A stretch of 64,000 nt of DNA from contig CAVKGV010000005.1 in assembly GCA_963656065.1 (NCBI GenBank), positions 109,495 through 173,494 of the forward strand, read 5' to 3'. The notes beneath the pieces are model-generated. The model did no database searches. It had not been told where the DNA came from and was given only the letters and a program-made list of their open reading frames with translations. Below are positions 43,165-51,199 of the stretch, one piece after another (the stretch's first letter is position 1; the number at the start of each line of letters is the position of its first letter). This DNA is from Hallerella sp963656065 (GTDB lineage Bacteria; Fibrobacterota; Fibrobacteria; Fibrobacterales; Fibrobacteraceae). Made by a program: the position numbers and the translations under genes.

Positions 43165-43905
43165 ATGCAATCCCTGCCGGCTTATTTCTTTTCCGATGCG
43201 CATCTGGGAGTAAATCCTCCGGGTGCGATTTCTGCGCGCGAAGAAGTCCTGGTCCGTTTTTTAAGGAGCCTTGTCGGAAAAGCCTCTCACATTTTTTTGG
43301 TCGGCGACCTTTTCGAATTTTGGTACGAGTATCGCCATTATATTGCCCGCGGACATTTTCCGCTCTACCGTGTCTTGGGAGATCTGGTGGATTCGGGTTC
43401 GGAAGTCCATTACCTGATGGGAAACCACGATTTCGCCTTGGAAGATTTTTTCCCGAAGGAATTGGGCGTTTCCGTTCACCGTTCGTTTGTGTGTGACCAG
43501 CTGCAAGGGCATCGGGTCTATCTGATGCACGGAGACGGGATTCCCCAAAGCGACCGCGGCTATCGTTTGGCGAGAAAAATTCTCGATGCGCACCTGTCGA
43601 GATTTCTTTTCCGGAAGATTCATCCTGACTTAGGGATGGACATTGCGCGTTTTGTCGGGACCCGCAGCCGCAAGGCGGGACAAAGCCGGGTTATCCAGAT
43701 TTCGGAATACCTGGACGCTTCAAACGCAAAAATGCGTGAAAATCGCTGCGACATCTGCGTTCACGGTCACCACCATATTTCCGGCGTATGGAATGTTCCG
43801 GCGGGAACGGTCGTTTCTCCCGGACAGTGGCTTTTCGAAATGAGCTATGCAAAAATGGAAAACGGCGAAATTTCCGTTTTCCGTTTTCCGAATGGTTTGG
43901 ATTGA
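43165..43905 (+). CDS. LpxH-like UDP-2,3-diacylglucosamine diphosphatase
   Basis: 246 residues. Metallophosphoesterase motifs are in order: SDAHLG (10-15), GDLFEFWYE (47-55), MGNHD, LMHGDGI and HGHHH. In LpxH/LpxI pathways this enzyme cleaves UDP-2,3-diacylglucosamine to lipid X during lipid A synthesis, and the length fits. Sequence is somewhat divergent from the proteobacterial enzyme, so lpxH is probable rather than proven. The start follows a promoter-like box; it ends 3 bases from a convergent gene. Confidence 0.82.
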   Translation: MQSLPAYFFSDAHLGVNPPGAISAREEVLVRFLRSLVGKASHIFLVGDLFEFWYEYRHYIARGHFPLYRVLGDLVDSGSEVHYLMGNHDFALEDFFPKELGVSVHRSFVCDQLQGHRVYLMHGDGIPQSDRGYRLARKILDAHLSRFLFRKIHPDLGMDIARFVGTRSRKAGQSRVIQISEYLDASNAKMRENRCDICVHGHHHISGVWNVPAGTVVSPGQWLFEMSYAKMENGEISVFRFPNGLD

Positions 43906-43908
43906 ATT

Positions 43909-44328
43909 TTATTGCCCGAGGCGTTCTTCGGACGCTTCGCGGAGCTTCTTGGCTTCCTTGGTTCCCCAGAGCTTATCGACAAAGTCAAAGGACAGGAACT
44001 TTTCCTTGTAAGTCTCGACCCAGCACCAGTGCATTTCTTCGCCGCTTTCCGTCTTGACCGTCCATTGGTCCGGAGCATGGAACTTGTATGTTACCGGGCT
44101 CGGCGTGTTCCACGCATCGGTCTGTTCCGGCGTTTCCGTGACGACCCAGACTTTTCCGTTTGTACGCTGCCAGATAAATACATTGATAACGACGATGACC
44201 GCTAAAAAGATAATGCTCCATTTGAAATTTTTCTTGGTCAAGAGAAAAATGATGAGCAGCAAGAGTAACAGCGAAATCGCTGCGAAATTATAGTGGACTG
44301 TGTAGAAAACTTTGAAAATTTCGATCAT
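43909..44328 (-). CDS. Small two-TM hypothetical membrane protein
   Basis: 139 residues. Two membrane segments (AAISLLLLLLIIFLL and WSIIFLAVIVVINVFIW) precede a soluble region with tryptophan-rich phrases (EEMHWCWVETYKEKFLSFDF). No family recognised. It starts 1 base after the stop of the gene at 44330, with GGGGG before its ATG, so the two form a unit. Confidence 0.6.
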   Translation of the reverse strand: MIEIFKVFYTVHYNFAAISLLLLLLIIFLLTKKNFKWSIIFLAVIVVINVFIWQRTNGKVWVVTETPEQTDAWNTPSPVTYKFHAPDQWTVKTESGEEMHWCWVETYKEKFLSFDFVDKLWGTKEAKKLREASEERLGQ

Positions 44329-44329
44329 G

Positions 44330-44992
44330 TTAACCCCCTATTTTAAATGTCATGACATTTTCGGAAATCTGGACGCTTATCCGCGTATGAGTGTCGGGAA
44401 GCTTGACGCCGAAGGCGTGGAATGTCCCCATCATGGAAAGGTTCGCGTGGCTGTCGATTGTGCGGACATTGAGCAGACCTTTTTTGCCGAAAGTAAACTT
44501 GAAAGTCTTCTTCTTTGCATCGTATTCCGGGGTCATCGTGTTGTTTTTTCTCGTATCGAGAGCCGTGATGCAGCGCTTGTCGAGAATCATCGTCCCGCGC
44601 GGATCGATGGAAATCATCGGAATACCGGCGGAATTACGACAGGCGTATGTTGTCCACGGACCGGTTTTCTTGGAATTTTTCTTCTGGAAAATCAATTTCC
44701 CTTCTTCCTTTGTAATGGAAACATCGCCGGAAACAACCGGGATGTCGACAGCTTTCATCGCGCCGCGAAGGTAGAGAAGGTAGGTTTCGTTAGAAGGAAG
44801 AATGCGAAATGAGGATGTCTTGAGCTTGGCCGTTGGAACGATTGCGATGCGTTTTCCCACCGTGTCGATGAAAATATCTGCATACGGAGTGCTTTTCAGC
44901 TTGAATTTCTCAGCGAGTTCCTTGGTAAAGCGGATAAATCCGCGAATGTCCATTCTAGCCTTGTAGGTTTCCATAAACAACTGTTCCTTCAT
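44330..44992 (-). CDS. Hypothetical protein, partner of small membrane protein
   Basis: 220 residues, no signal peptide or membrane segment. It is beta-rich and basic, with a repeated style (FRILPSNETYLLYL, KTFKFTFGKKGLLNV). No known domain recognised. An in-frame ATG 18 bases later (44974) is preceded by AAGGA and may be the real start. Cytoplasmic location is likely. The two-gene unit has no informative neighbours. Confidence 0.6.
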   Translation of the reverse strand: MKEQLFMETYKARMDIRGFIRFTKELAEKFKLKSTPYADIFIDTVGKRIAIVPTAKLKTSSFRILPSNETYLLYLRGAMKAVDIPVVSGDVSITKEEGKLIFQKKNSKKTGPWTTYACRNSAGIPMISIDPRGTMILDKRCITALDTRKNNTMTPEYDAKKKTFKFTFGKKGLLNVRTIDSHANLSMMGTFHAFGVKLPDTHTRISVQISENVMTFKIGG

Positions 44993-45092
44993 AAAATCTG
45001 TGAGGAGAAGTTCCGGAGGCCAATCCGAAAATTTCCATCTAGAAATCTAACAAAATAACGGATTGCAGACAAGATAACGGCGTTAATTTGTG

Positions 45093-45842
45093 TTATTCCG
45101 CAAACAGGCTATCCAAAATGTCGAGAAGGGAGTTTCCGCCTCTCTCGATGACTTCAAAATGTTCCGGGTGGGCTGTCAAAAGCTTTTGCGCAAGTCCGCG
45201 TTTTCGCGGATTGTCCAGGACGACTGCTGCGCGGGCTTTTCCGCTATCGAACCGCATCCGCGTCTTTGTCCGGCTCAGGAATTCGGGAAAGAAAATGCGA
45301 TAACGTTCCGCAAGCCTCGCTCCGAAACTCTCTGACGGATCGACCAGGACGGCTTTTTTGCCGAGACCGTCCGCGAAGGAATTGTAGGCGGCGATGGCGC
45401 CCGTCCCGTGTCCCAGGAAAATCGGGCTAGGGGAACCGGCGCATTTTACCATGGAACGGAGATCGCTTTCGTAGAATTTTTCCCCGGGGGTTCCCTCGCT
45501 TCCCGCGGAACCGCGAAAATTGAATCCGACCAGGCGCACGTCGGAAATCCGCTTGGCGTTTGAGAGAAAAGTCGAAGCGTCTTCGCCGGCATCGGGAAAA
45601 TACAGTACGGTATTCGGTGCGGAATCGTTCAGAATCCAACCCTGGAGCTTTTTTCCGTCTTCCGTGGGGCACAGCACCGCGTTTTTTTCAAGCGATTCGG
45701 CGGAAGCCTTGTCTGTCTGCGCACGCGGAAAGGCGTATCTGCGCTCCGAAACCACCATATAGAGCAGGAGGCAGAGATAGAGTATCGCAAAGATTGCGAC
45801 GAGGCGGAGCATTTTGAAAAAAAGTCGCTTGAATGTTTTCAT
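45093..45842 (-). CDS. Membrane-anchored alpha/beta-hydrolase-like protein
   Basis: 249 residues. One N-terminal membrane anchor (LRLVAIFAILYLCLLLYMVV) and an alpha/beta hydrolase body: NTVLYFPDAGED, VRLVGFNFRGSAGSEG (oxyanion region) and FLGHGTGAIAAYN, in which the nucleophile elbow GxSxG reads GHGTG, so the usual Ser is replaced by Gly or Thr and catalysis is doubtful. The start at 45842 lies 6 bases behind TATCTTG; the longer reading to 46316 runs through a terminator and is rejected. Confidence 0.7.
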   Translation of the reverse strand: MKTFKRLFFKMLRLVAIFAILYLCLLLYMVVSERRYAFPRAQTDKASAESLEKNAVLCPTEDGKKLQGWILNDSAPNTVLYFPDAGEDASTFLSNAKRISDVRLVGFNFRGSAGSEGTPGEKFYESDLRSMVKCAGSPSPIFLGHGTGAIAAYNSFADGLGKKAVLVDPSESFGARLAERYRIFFPEFLSRTKTRMRFDSGKARAAVVLDNPRKRGLAQKLLTAHPEHFEVIERGGNSLLDILDSLFAE

Positions 45843-45848
45843 CGCGAA

Positions 45849-45855
45849 CAAGATA
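45849..45855 (-). promoter_or_regulatory. Putative -10-like box of hydrolase gene
   Basis: TATCTTG on the minus strand, 6 bases before ATG 45842; it overlaps the T run of the terminator just upstream. Confidence 0.4.
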
Positions 45856-45889
45856 AAAAAAGAATCCCGCCCTTTGTGCAGAACGGGAT
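45856..45889 (-). terminator. Minus-strand terminator upstream of hydrolase gene
   Basis: GAATCCCG and CGGGATTC pair around a 13-14-base loop and are followed by seven T on the minus strand. No protein gene lies upstream of it on that strand, so it may end a small RNA or act as an attenuator. Confidence 0.75.
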
Positions 45890-46049
45890 TCGAGGATGGG
45901 ATTGGGTGTTCCTTAAAATTAGACAAAAAATCCCTCAAAAATTTCCTTTCGAAATTGAAAAATGTTCTCAAACTGTTCTTTTGGCCGGAACTTTGCTTTT
46001 TCCCGAGAAACTTTTTCCTGTGGCGTGTTCCCGAAAAAAAATGAAAATG

Positions 46050-46057
46050 TATTTTAT
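46050..46057 (+). promoter_or_regulatory. Putative -10-like box of the TIGR02147 gene
   Basis: TATTTTAT, 7 bases before ATG 46065. Confidence 0.35.
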
Positions 46058-46064
46058 ATGCGTT

Positions 46065-46943
46065 ATGAACGTGTTTGCCTATTACAATTACCGGAAGTAT
46101 TTGCAGGATTATTATGAGTATCGCAAGTCGGTCCAGCGCTATTTTTCGTATCGGGCGTTCGCCAAGCGGGCCGGCTACACGTCGAGCGGTCTTTATCTGG
46201 ATTTGGTAAAGGGTCGCAAGTCCCTTACGCCGCAAATGGTTCCCAAGTTCATCCACGCGCTCGGACTTTCCGAAAAGGAAGGACGGTATTTCAGTCTGAT
46301 GGTGGATTTCACCCATGCGGAAACACCGGAATCCAAGCAGACGATTTTTGAACAGATGTCCGCACTTCTCCCGAAGACGACAAAGGCTCTTTCCCGCCAG
46401 CAGGTGGAATATTACAGGGAATGGTATTATGTCGCGGTCCGCGAGGCGCTTTCCGTCCTGAATGTTTCCGACAATTACCAGGATCTTGCGCTATTCCTCA
46501 ATCCGCGGATTTCCGTTCCGCAGGCGAAGCAGGCGATTCGGCTGCTTTCCGACCTGGGTCTCATCGAAAAGGAAAACGGCTACTGGAAGTCCGTAAACAA
46601 GACGATTACGAGCGGTCGGGAAATCCCTCCGTTCATCGTACACGGTTTCCAGAAAAAAATGATGGACTTAGGCAAGGCTTCCGTCGATTATTTCAGTACG
46701 GAACGTCGCAACGTTTCGTGCACCACGATGAGCGTTTCTCCCCAGGGGCTTGAACGCATTATCCATAAAATTGATACCTTTCGGAAGGAAATCGTCGATA
46801 TCGTTCGTTCGGACGAACGGGAAACGATGATTTGCGAATTGAACATCCAGTTCTTTCCGCTTTCCAAGGAACTTGAAAAAAATCCGGGCGACCTGTGTGC
46901 GGGGATGAGTTCGGTCGAGGAAGGAGAAAACGATGAAACTTAA
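46065..46943 (+). CDS. TIGR02147-family protein (Fibrobacter paralogous family)
   Basis: 292 residues. The N-terminal NVFAYYNYRKYLQDYYEYRKS...FSYRAFAKRAGYTSSGLYLDLVKGRKSLTPQ and the middle QVEYYREWYYVAVREAL are the family's hallmark. The first 70 residues have a helix-turn-helix-like look and a second winged-helix-like segment (AKQAIRLLSDLGLIEKENGYWKSVNK) sits near residue 170, so DNA binding is plausible, but the family's function is not established. The lipoprotein gene begins 11 bases before its stop, so they are coupled. The upstream 222 bases hold a terminator and possible RNA, discussed below. Confidence 0.9.
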   Translation: MNVFAYYNYRKYLQDYYEYRKSVQRYFSYRAFAKRAGYTSSGLYLDLVKGRKSLTPQMVPKFIHALGLSEKEGRYFSLMVDFTHAETPESKQTIFEQMSALLPKTTKALSRQQVEYYREWYYVAVREALSVLNVSDNYQDLALFLNPRISVPQAKQAIRLLSDLGLIEKENGYWKSVNKTITSGREIPPFIVHGFQKKMMDLGKASVDYFSTERRNVSCTTMSVSPQGLERIIHKIDTFRKEIVDIVRSDERETMICELNIQFFPLSKELEKNPGDLCAGMSSVEEGENDET

Positions 46944-48276
46944 TCTCTGTTTGACGATACTTCTTCTTTGCTTTTGGTTTATGTCCTGCTCGGAGAGTTC
47001 TAAGGTCGCGGGAACGGCGACCGATACGGAAAATACGCTGGCGGGAACGGTTCTTTTGTCCGATAGCTCCATGGCTAGCGGAGTGCGCGTGCGGCAGGTC
47101 GCTTCTCGCATCGGGGCGTATCACGCATTTCTCGAAACATCGACAGACGGCTCGGGAAACTTCGCCTTTGACAGCCTTCTGGCGGATACGGTAAATGTCG
47201 AGTTCCGCTACGGGGAACGCGACTCCTTGCAAGAGGTCTCGATGCTCCGGAACGTGGCGGTCAAGTCGGTGGAGTCGCTCAGCGTCCGGCTGCAAAAACC
47301 GGCACTTCTCCGCGGACGCTTGCAATATGCCGAAGACTCCGCGCTATGGATGGGCGCGCACTTTTTCGTCTCGTTGGATTCGACGACTTTCTTTGCGGAC
47401 CTTTTCGCTCCGGATTCGTTCGAAATTTTTGCTCCGGAAGGGGTTTTCCGTCTGTCGGTTGCTCCGGCGGATTCTGGCGCTGTCGCCAAGTTGAAAAATG
47501 CCGGCTACGAGGACTCGCTTATCGTTCGCGGGCTTTCAATTTCGCTTTCTTCGGGCGATACGCTCGACATCGGAAATCTTCGCTGGGACCTTTCAAAAGA
47601 CGAACCGACGAAGGCGAAAAGCTTGAAAGGCGTCGTGGTAAATGAAAAGGGCAAGCCGTTGAAGGGGGTCGCCGTCCATGTGGTCACGGACCTTTACGGG
47701 CTGGGAACTTCGAAAACGGAAGGCTTTGTTTCCCAGGCGGTTTCCGATTCGGCTGGGATTTGGAGCGTTCCCGCTCCATCGTTGAGCCTGGTTGCGGACA
47801 GTTTCCGCGTGGAATTTCGTGGCGAAGATTCTCTCGGGCGTTCGCTTGCCGGTACGTCCTCCTATATCACACGGGAAGCTCTTGTCTCGGCGTCGAACGA
47901 AGTCTCGGTCGATACCGTTGTGATGGCGCGTTCGGCAAATTTCCTCGGCAAGGTTTTTCTCGTGGCGAACAGTTCCGGGGAATCCAGATCGGACACGCTG
48001 TGCTGGACTTACGGCATCCGGGTGGGATTTTTGGGAACGAGCGATTTTTTGACGGTAAATTCCTGTAATGCGGTCTGGTTGCAAAACTTGCCGTCCGGTT
48101 CCCAGGATTTCATCTTCTATTCGGGGGACGAGCTGATAGTGAAAAATCTCAAAGCCGGCAATTTCAAACCCGAGGACTATGTGAAATTTGTCCATGTGAA
48201 TCTCCCGGAAGGCGATACGCTGAAGCAGCAGGGCTTTACTTATACGCCTCCGATGGCGACAACAGAAGACTTTTAG
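46933..48276 (+). CDS. Lipoprotein with carboxypeptidase-regulatory-like repeats
   Basis: 447 residues. The signal MKLNLCLTILLLCFWFMSC ends in a lipobox (Cys19). The mature part has a repeat of the type LAGTVLLSDSSMASGVRVRQVAS...DGSGNFAFDSLLADTVNVEF and, later, LKGVVVNEKGKPLKGVAVHVVTDL, the carboxypeptidase-regulatory or CnaB-like beta-sandwich, so several Ig-like domains are likely. It overlaps the TIGR02147 gene by 11 bases. A surface structural or sensory partner of that protein is possible but unproven. Confidence 0.75.
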   Translation: MKLNLCLTILLLCFWFMSCSESSKVAGTATDTENTLAGTVLLSDSSMASGVRVRQVASRIGAYHAFLETSTDGSGNFAFDSLLADTVNVEFRYGERDSLQEVSMLRNVAVKSVESLSVRLQKPALLRGRLQYAEDSALWMGAHFFVSLDSTTFFADLFAPDSFEIFAPEGVFRLSVAPADSGAVAKLKNAGYEDSLIVRGLSISLSSGDTLDIGNLRWDLSKDEPTKAKSLKGVVVNEKGKPLKGVAVHVVTDLYGLGTSKTEGFVSQAVSDSAGIWSVPAPSLSLVADSFRVEFRGEDSLGRSLAGTSSYITREALVSASNEVSVDTVVMARSANFLGKVFLVANSSGESRSDTLCWTYGIRVGFLGTSDFLTVNSCNAVWLQNLPSGSQDFIFYSGDELIVKNLKAGNFKPEDYVKFVHVNLPEGDTLKQQGFTYTPPMATTEDF

Positions 48277-48279
48277 GGG

Positions 48280-48308
48280 AAAAACTCCCCTTTCCGGGGC
48301 GTTTTTTA
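48280..48308 (+). terminator. Terminator after lipoprotein gene
   Basis: CCCC/GGGG with flanking AAAAAC/GTTTTTT and one mismatch, followed by T. It separates this unit from the fatty-acid gene cluster. Confidence 0.7.
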
Positions 48309-48341
48309 CCGCGTTTTATTGACCGAATGATTTTTTTCTAG

Positions 48342-48349
48342 TATATTTG
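48342..48349 (+). promoter_or_regulatory. Putative -10-like box of DUF177-rpmF-fab operon
   Basis: TATATTTG, 7 bases before the TTG start of the DUF177 gene. Confidence 0.5.
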
Positions 48350-48356
48350 CGCTACC

Positions 48357-48881
48357 TTGAGAATTGAGATTTCAAAAATCGCATCCTGTGACGGTTCTTT
48401 GCGGCTGAGCTTTGCAAAGGACGCTCTCGATGCGGACGTTTTTGATGAACTTCGTGTCAAGGAGCCGCTTACCGTGGATCTTTCGGTTGTTCCCGACGGT
48501 TCTAACAAGTGGCTCCTCACGGGAACTCTTTCCGGGGTGCAGATTTTAGAATGCTCCCGCTCCCTGGAGCTTTTCGACAGTCCGTTCGAGACTCCGATAA
48601 GCTTTTGGGTGGAACTCGTTCCGGGAATAGCGGAAGAGGAACTGGACGATACGGACGACGAGACTTTTGGTTTTCGCGTTCCGACAGTCCAGGACTATGT
48701 GGATGTGACCGAATGTGTGCGGCAACTGGTAATTCTCCAGGAACCTCTCCATCCGGTTAAGGACGATCCGGACAAGGACTTTGTTTGGGAAGCCGGCGAA
48801 AAGTCGGACGCTCCCGGTGAAGATCCTCGTTGGGAAAAATTGAAAGCGCTCAAGGACAAGATGAAACGTCCGAACGGATGA
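48357..48881 (+). CDS. DUF177 (YceD) family protein
   Basis: 174 residues from a TTG start, the only usable start behind the promoter-like box. The DUF177 pattern is visible: LTVDLSVVPDGSNKWLLTGTLSGVQILECSRSLELFD and a C-terminal DYVDVTECVRQLVILQEPLHP with a conserved Cys. YceD is encoded before rpmF in many phyla and affects ribosomal/50S production or regulation in plant and bacterial work. Here it is 35 bases before rpmF. Confidence 0.88.
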   Translation: MRIEISKIASCDGSLRLSFAKDALDADVFDELRVKEPLTVDLSVVPDGSNKWLLTGTLSGVQILECSRSLELFDSPFETPISFWVELVPGIAEEELDDTDDETFGFRVPTVQDYVDVTECVRQLVILQEPLHPVKDDPDKDFVWEAGEKSDAPGEDPRWEKLKALKDKMKRPNG

Positions 48882-48916
48882 ATCTAGGACTTGGGCCGAA
48901 CGATTAGGAGTTCAAA

Positions 48917-49099
48917 ATGGCCGTACCAAAAAGAAAAACATCGACTGCCCGTCGTGACAAGCGTCGTACGCACTGGAAGCTCGAAGCTCCGGCGCTCGCC
49001 ACTTGCGATCATTGCGGTTCCGCAAAGCGCCCGCACCGCGTGTGCCCGGTTTGCGGTTATTACAACGGTGTAGAAGTTGTACACATTCAAGAAGCCTAA
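48917..49099 (+). CDS. rpmF: 50S ribosomal protein L32
   Basis: 60 residues. MAVPKRKTSTARRDKRRTHWKLEAP is the standard L32 start; Cys30, 33, 43 and 46 form the zinc-binding type. Preceded by TAGGAG and lying between the DUF177 gene and plsX, the classic order. Confidence 0.98.
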   Translation: MAVPKRKTSTARRDKRRTHWKLEAPALATCDHCGSAKRPHRVCPVCGYYNGVEVVHIQEA

Positions 49100-49139
49100 T
49101 TAGTCTTATTCGTTAATTTCCTATAAAGGAGTATCTTCC

Positions 49140-50108
49140 ATGATTAGCATTGCCCTTGATGCTTTTGGTGGCGATAACGCTCCGGACGTCGTGGTCCGAG
49201 GCGCTATCAATGCCGTAAACAGTTCCGATGGAAAGTTTTGCGTTGTCTTGTGCGGTCCCGAGGCCGAGGTCAAGGCAAAGTTAAACCAGTTCGGTTACGA
49301 AGGTAAGCTGATTCAGGTGGTCGATGCTCCTGAAATGGTCGCTATGGACGAACATCCGACGGAAGTCCTCCGCAAAAAGCAGCATTCCGGTCTCGTGATG
49401 TGCGTGGCCCTTCAAAAGAAGGGACTTGTCCAGGCGAGCGTTTCTGCGGGAAATTCCGGCGCGATGATGGCTTCTTGCCTGATGATTCTCGGTCGTACGA
49501 GCGAGAATTTTGCCCGTCCGCCTATCGGGTGCATTATCCCGACAGCTACGGGGCACAGCGTCTTGGTCGATGCCGGGGCGAATGTCGATGAAAAGCCTGT
49601 CGTCCTCAAGGACTTCGCTCTTGCGGGATCCGTCTTTGCGGAAAGCCATCTGGGAATCCAGAATCCGAAAGTCGGCCTTCTGAATATGGGCGAAGAAGAG
49701 AAGAAAGGTCCTCTTGCGGTTCAGGAAGCGCACCAGCTCTTGAAGACGGCTCCGGTGAACTTCATCGGCAACATCGAAGGCCGCGATGTCCTTCTGGGCA
49801 AGGCGGACGTAATCGTCTGTTCCGGTTTTGTCGGCAATGTCCTGCTGAAGATGTACGAAGGCTTCTACGAATTGCATACAAAAACCTTTGGCGTCATCGA
49901 TACACCGGCCGGTCGGAAGTTCAACGAAGCGTGGGATTACCGCAATACCGGTGGAGCGCTTCTGCTCGGGCTTAAAGGTACAGGCATTATCGCCCACGGT
50001 CGTTCTGACGAGAAAGCGATCGAACAGGCTCTGAAAGTCGCTTATACTTTTGCCGCCAACAAGGTTCCCGAAAAAATCGGACAGAAGCTTGCGGGTATCG
50101 AAGCCTAA
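49140..50108 (+). CDS. plsX: Phosphate acyltransferase PlsX
   Basis: 322 residues. It starts ISIALDAFGGDNAPDVVVRGAI, has VSAGNSGAMMASCLMILGRT and ALPxxxP-like segments, and ends in KAIEQALKVAYTFAANKVPEKI, all typical of PlsX, which makes acyl-phosphate from acyl-ACP for phospholipid synthesis. It has its own AAGGAG. The following fabD gene is 161 bases away. Confidence 0.96.
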   Translation: MISIALDAFGGDNAPDVVVRGAINAVNSSDGKFCVVLCGPEAEVKAKLNQFGYEGKLIQVVDAPEMVAMDEHPTEVLRKKQHSGLVMCVALQKKGLVQASVSAGNSGAMMASCLMILGRTSENFARPPIGCIIPTATGHSVLVDAGANVDEKPVVLKDFALAGSVFAESHLGIQNPKVGLLNMGEEEKKGPLAVQEAHQLLKTAPVNFIGNIEGRDVLLGKADVIVCSGFVGNVLLKMYEGFYELHTKTFGVIDTPAGRKFNEAWDYRNTGGALLLGLKGTGIIAHGRSDEKAIEQALKVAYTFAANKVPEKIGQKLAGIEA

Positions 50109-50269
50109 TGAAGCCTTGGATTTCCCTGTTCTTGGGTCTTTTTGGCCAGAAAGTCCAGGGAATGAAAACGAAGTTTATTGAACAAAAATTTAAGATTTCG
50201 TCCGAAGCGATGCGTTTTCGGACATTTTTTGTTCCGATTCCCTCTCGATAATTTATTTTGGAGAAAACG

Positions 50270-51199
50270 ATGTCGAAAACCATTTTTGTATTTCCCGGTC
50301 AAGGCGCCCAGTATGTGGGCATGGGCAAGGCTCTTTCCGAAGCTTTTGCCCCGGCAAAGCTCTTGCTTGAAAAAGCGGACGATACGCTCGGCTTTTCCCT
50401 TTCGAAAGTGATGTTCGAAGGTCCCGAAGCGGACTTGAAGATGACGGCAAATACCCAACCCGCCCTGTTCGTTTCGTCGATGATGGTTTTGGAAGTCCTC
50501 AAGGCCGAAGGCATCGGCTTTGATGTGGTCGCCGGGCATTCCCTTGGCGAATATTCCGCGATTTGCGCTGCGGGCGGTTTCTCGTTTGAAGACGGTCTGA
50601 AGCTCGTGCGGCTGCGCGGTTCGCTGATGGCGAAAGCCGGTGCGGAACATCCGGGCTCGATGGCTGCGGTTATCGGCGCAAGCGACGAAAAGGTGCAGGA
50701 ACTTTGCGACGGCGTCAAGGAAGTCGGTCTGGTCGTCCCGGCGAATTACAACTGTCCCGGCCAGATTGTCGTTTCGGGCGAGGTCGATGCGGTCGCGAAG
50801 CTGGTGGAAAACTGCGCAGCACAGGGTGTCAAGGCGGTTCCGCTCGCTGTTTCGGGGGCGTTCCACAGTCCGCTGATGCAGAGTGCCCAGGCGGGTCTTG
50901 CCGAAGCGATTGAAAAGACCGCAATGCATGATTTGCAGAAGCCTCTCATTGCGAATGTTACCGCGTCTTCGGTGACGGATGCTCAGTCGATCCGCGATTT
51001 GCTTGTCCGTCAATTGGTCAGCCCGGTTCGCTGGAACGAATCGATGGCGTATGCGGTCCGGGAATGCGGTGTTACCGCGGGCGTGGAAGTCGGCGTGGGC
51101 CATGTGCTTGCGGGACTCCAGCGTAAGATCGATCGCTCGGTGAAATTTTCTGCCGTGGAATCCGTCGAATCGGTCCAGGCTTTGAAAGGAACGTTATGA
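50270..51199 (+). CDS. fabD: Malonyl-CoA:ACP transacylase
   Basis: 309 residues. FPGQGAQYVGMGKAL at the start and the nucleophile GHSLGEYSA (Ser91) define FabD; Arg116-type region RLRGSLMAKAG follows, and FHSPLMQ holds the catalytic His. The ATG at 50270 is preceded by TGGAG. It overlaps fabG by ATGA. In many genomes fabH lies between plsX and fabD; here only 161 non-coding bases do. Confidence 0.96.
   Translation: MSKTIFVFPGQGAQYVGMGKALSEAFAPAKLLLEKADDTLGFSLSKVMFEGPEADLKMTANTQPALFVSSMMVLEVLKAEGIGFDVVAGHSLGEYSAICAAGGFSFEDGLKLVRLRGSLMAKAGAEHPGSMAAVIGASDEKVQELCDGVKEVGLVVPANYNCPGQIVVSGEVDAVAKLVENCAAQGVKAVPLAVSGAFHSPLMQSAQAGLAEAIEKTAMHDLQKPLIANVTASSVTDAQSIRDLLVRQLVSPVRWNESMAYAVRECGVTAGVEVGVGHVLAGLQRKIDRSVKFSAVESVESVQALKGTL

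Noticed and set aside
45843..46316. Upstream extension of the hydrolase gene
   Set aside because: It passes through a strong terminator and antisense to the TIGR02147 gene; the membrane anchor begins at 45842.
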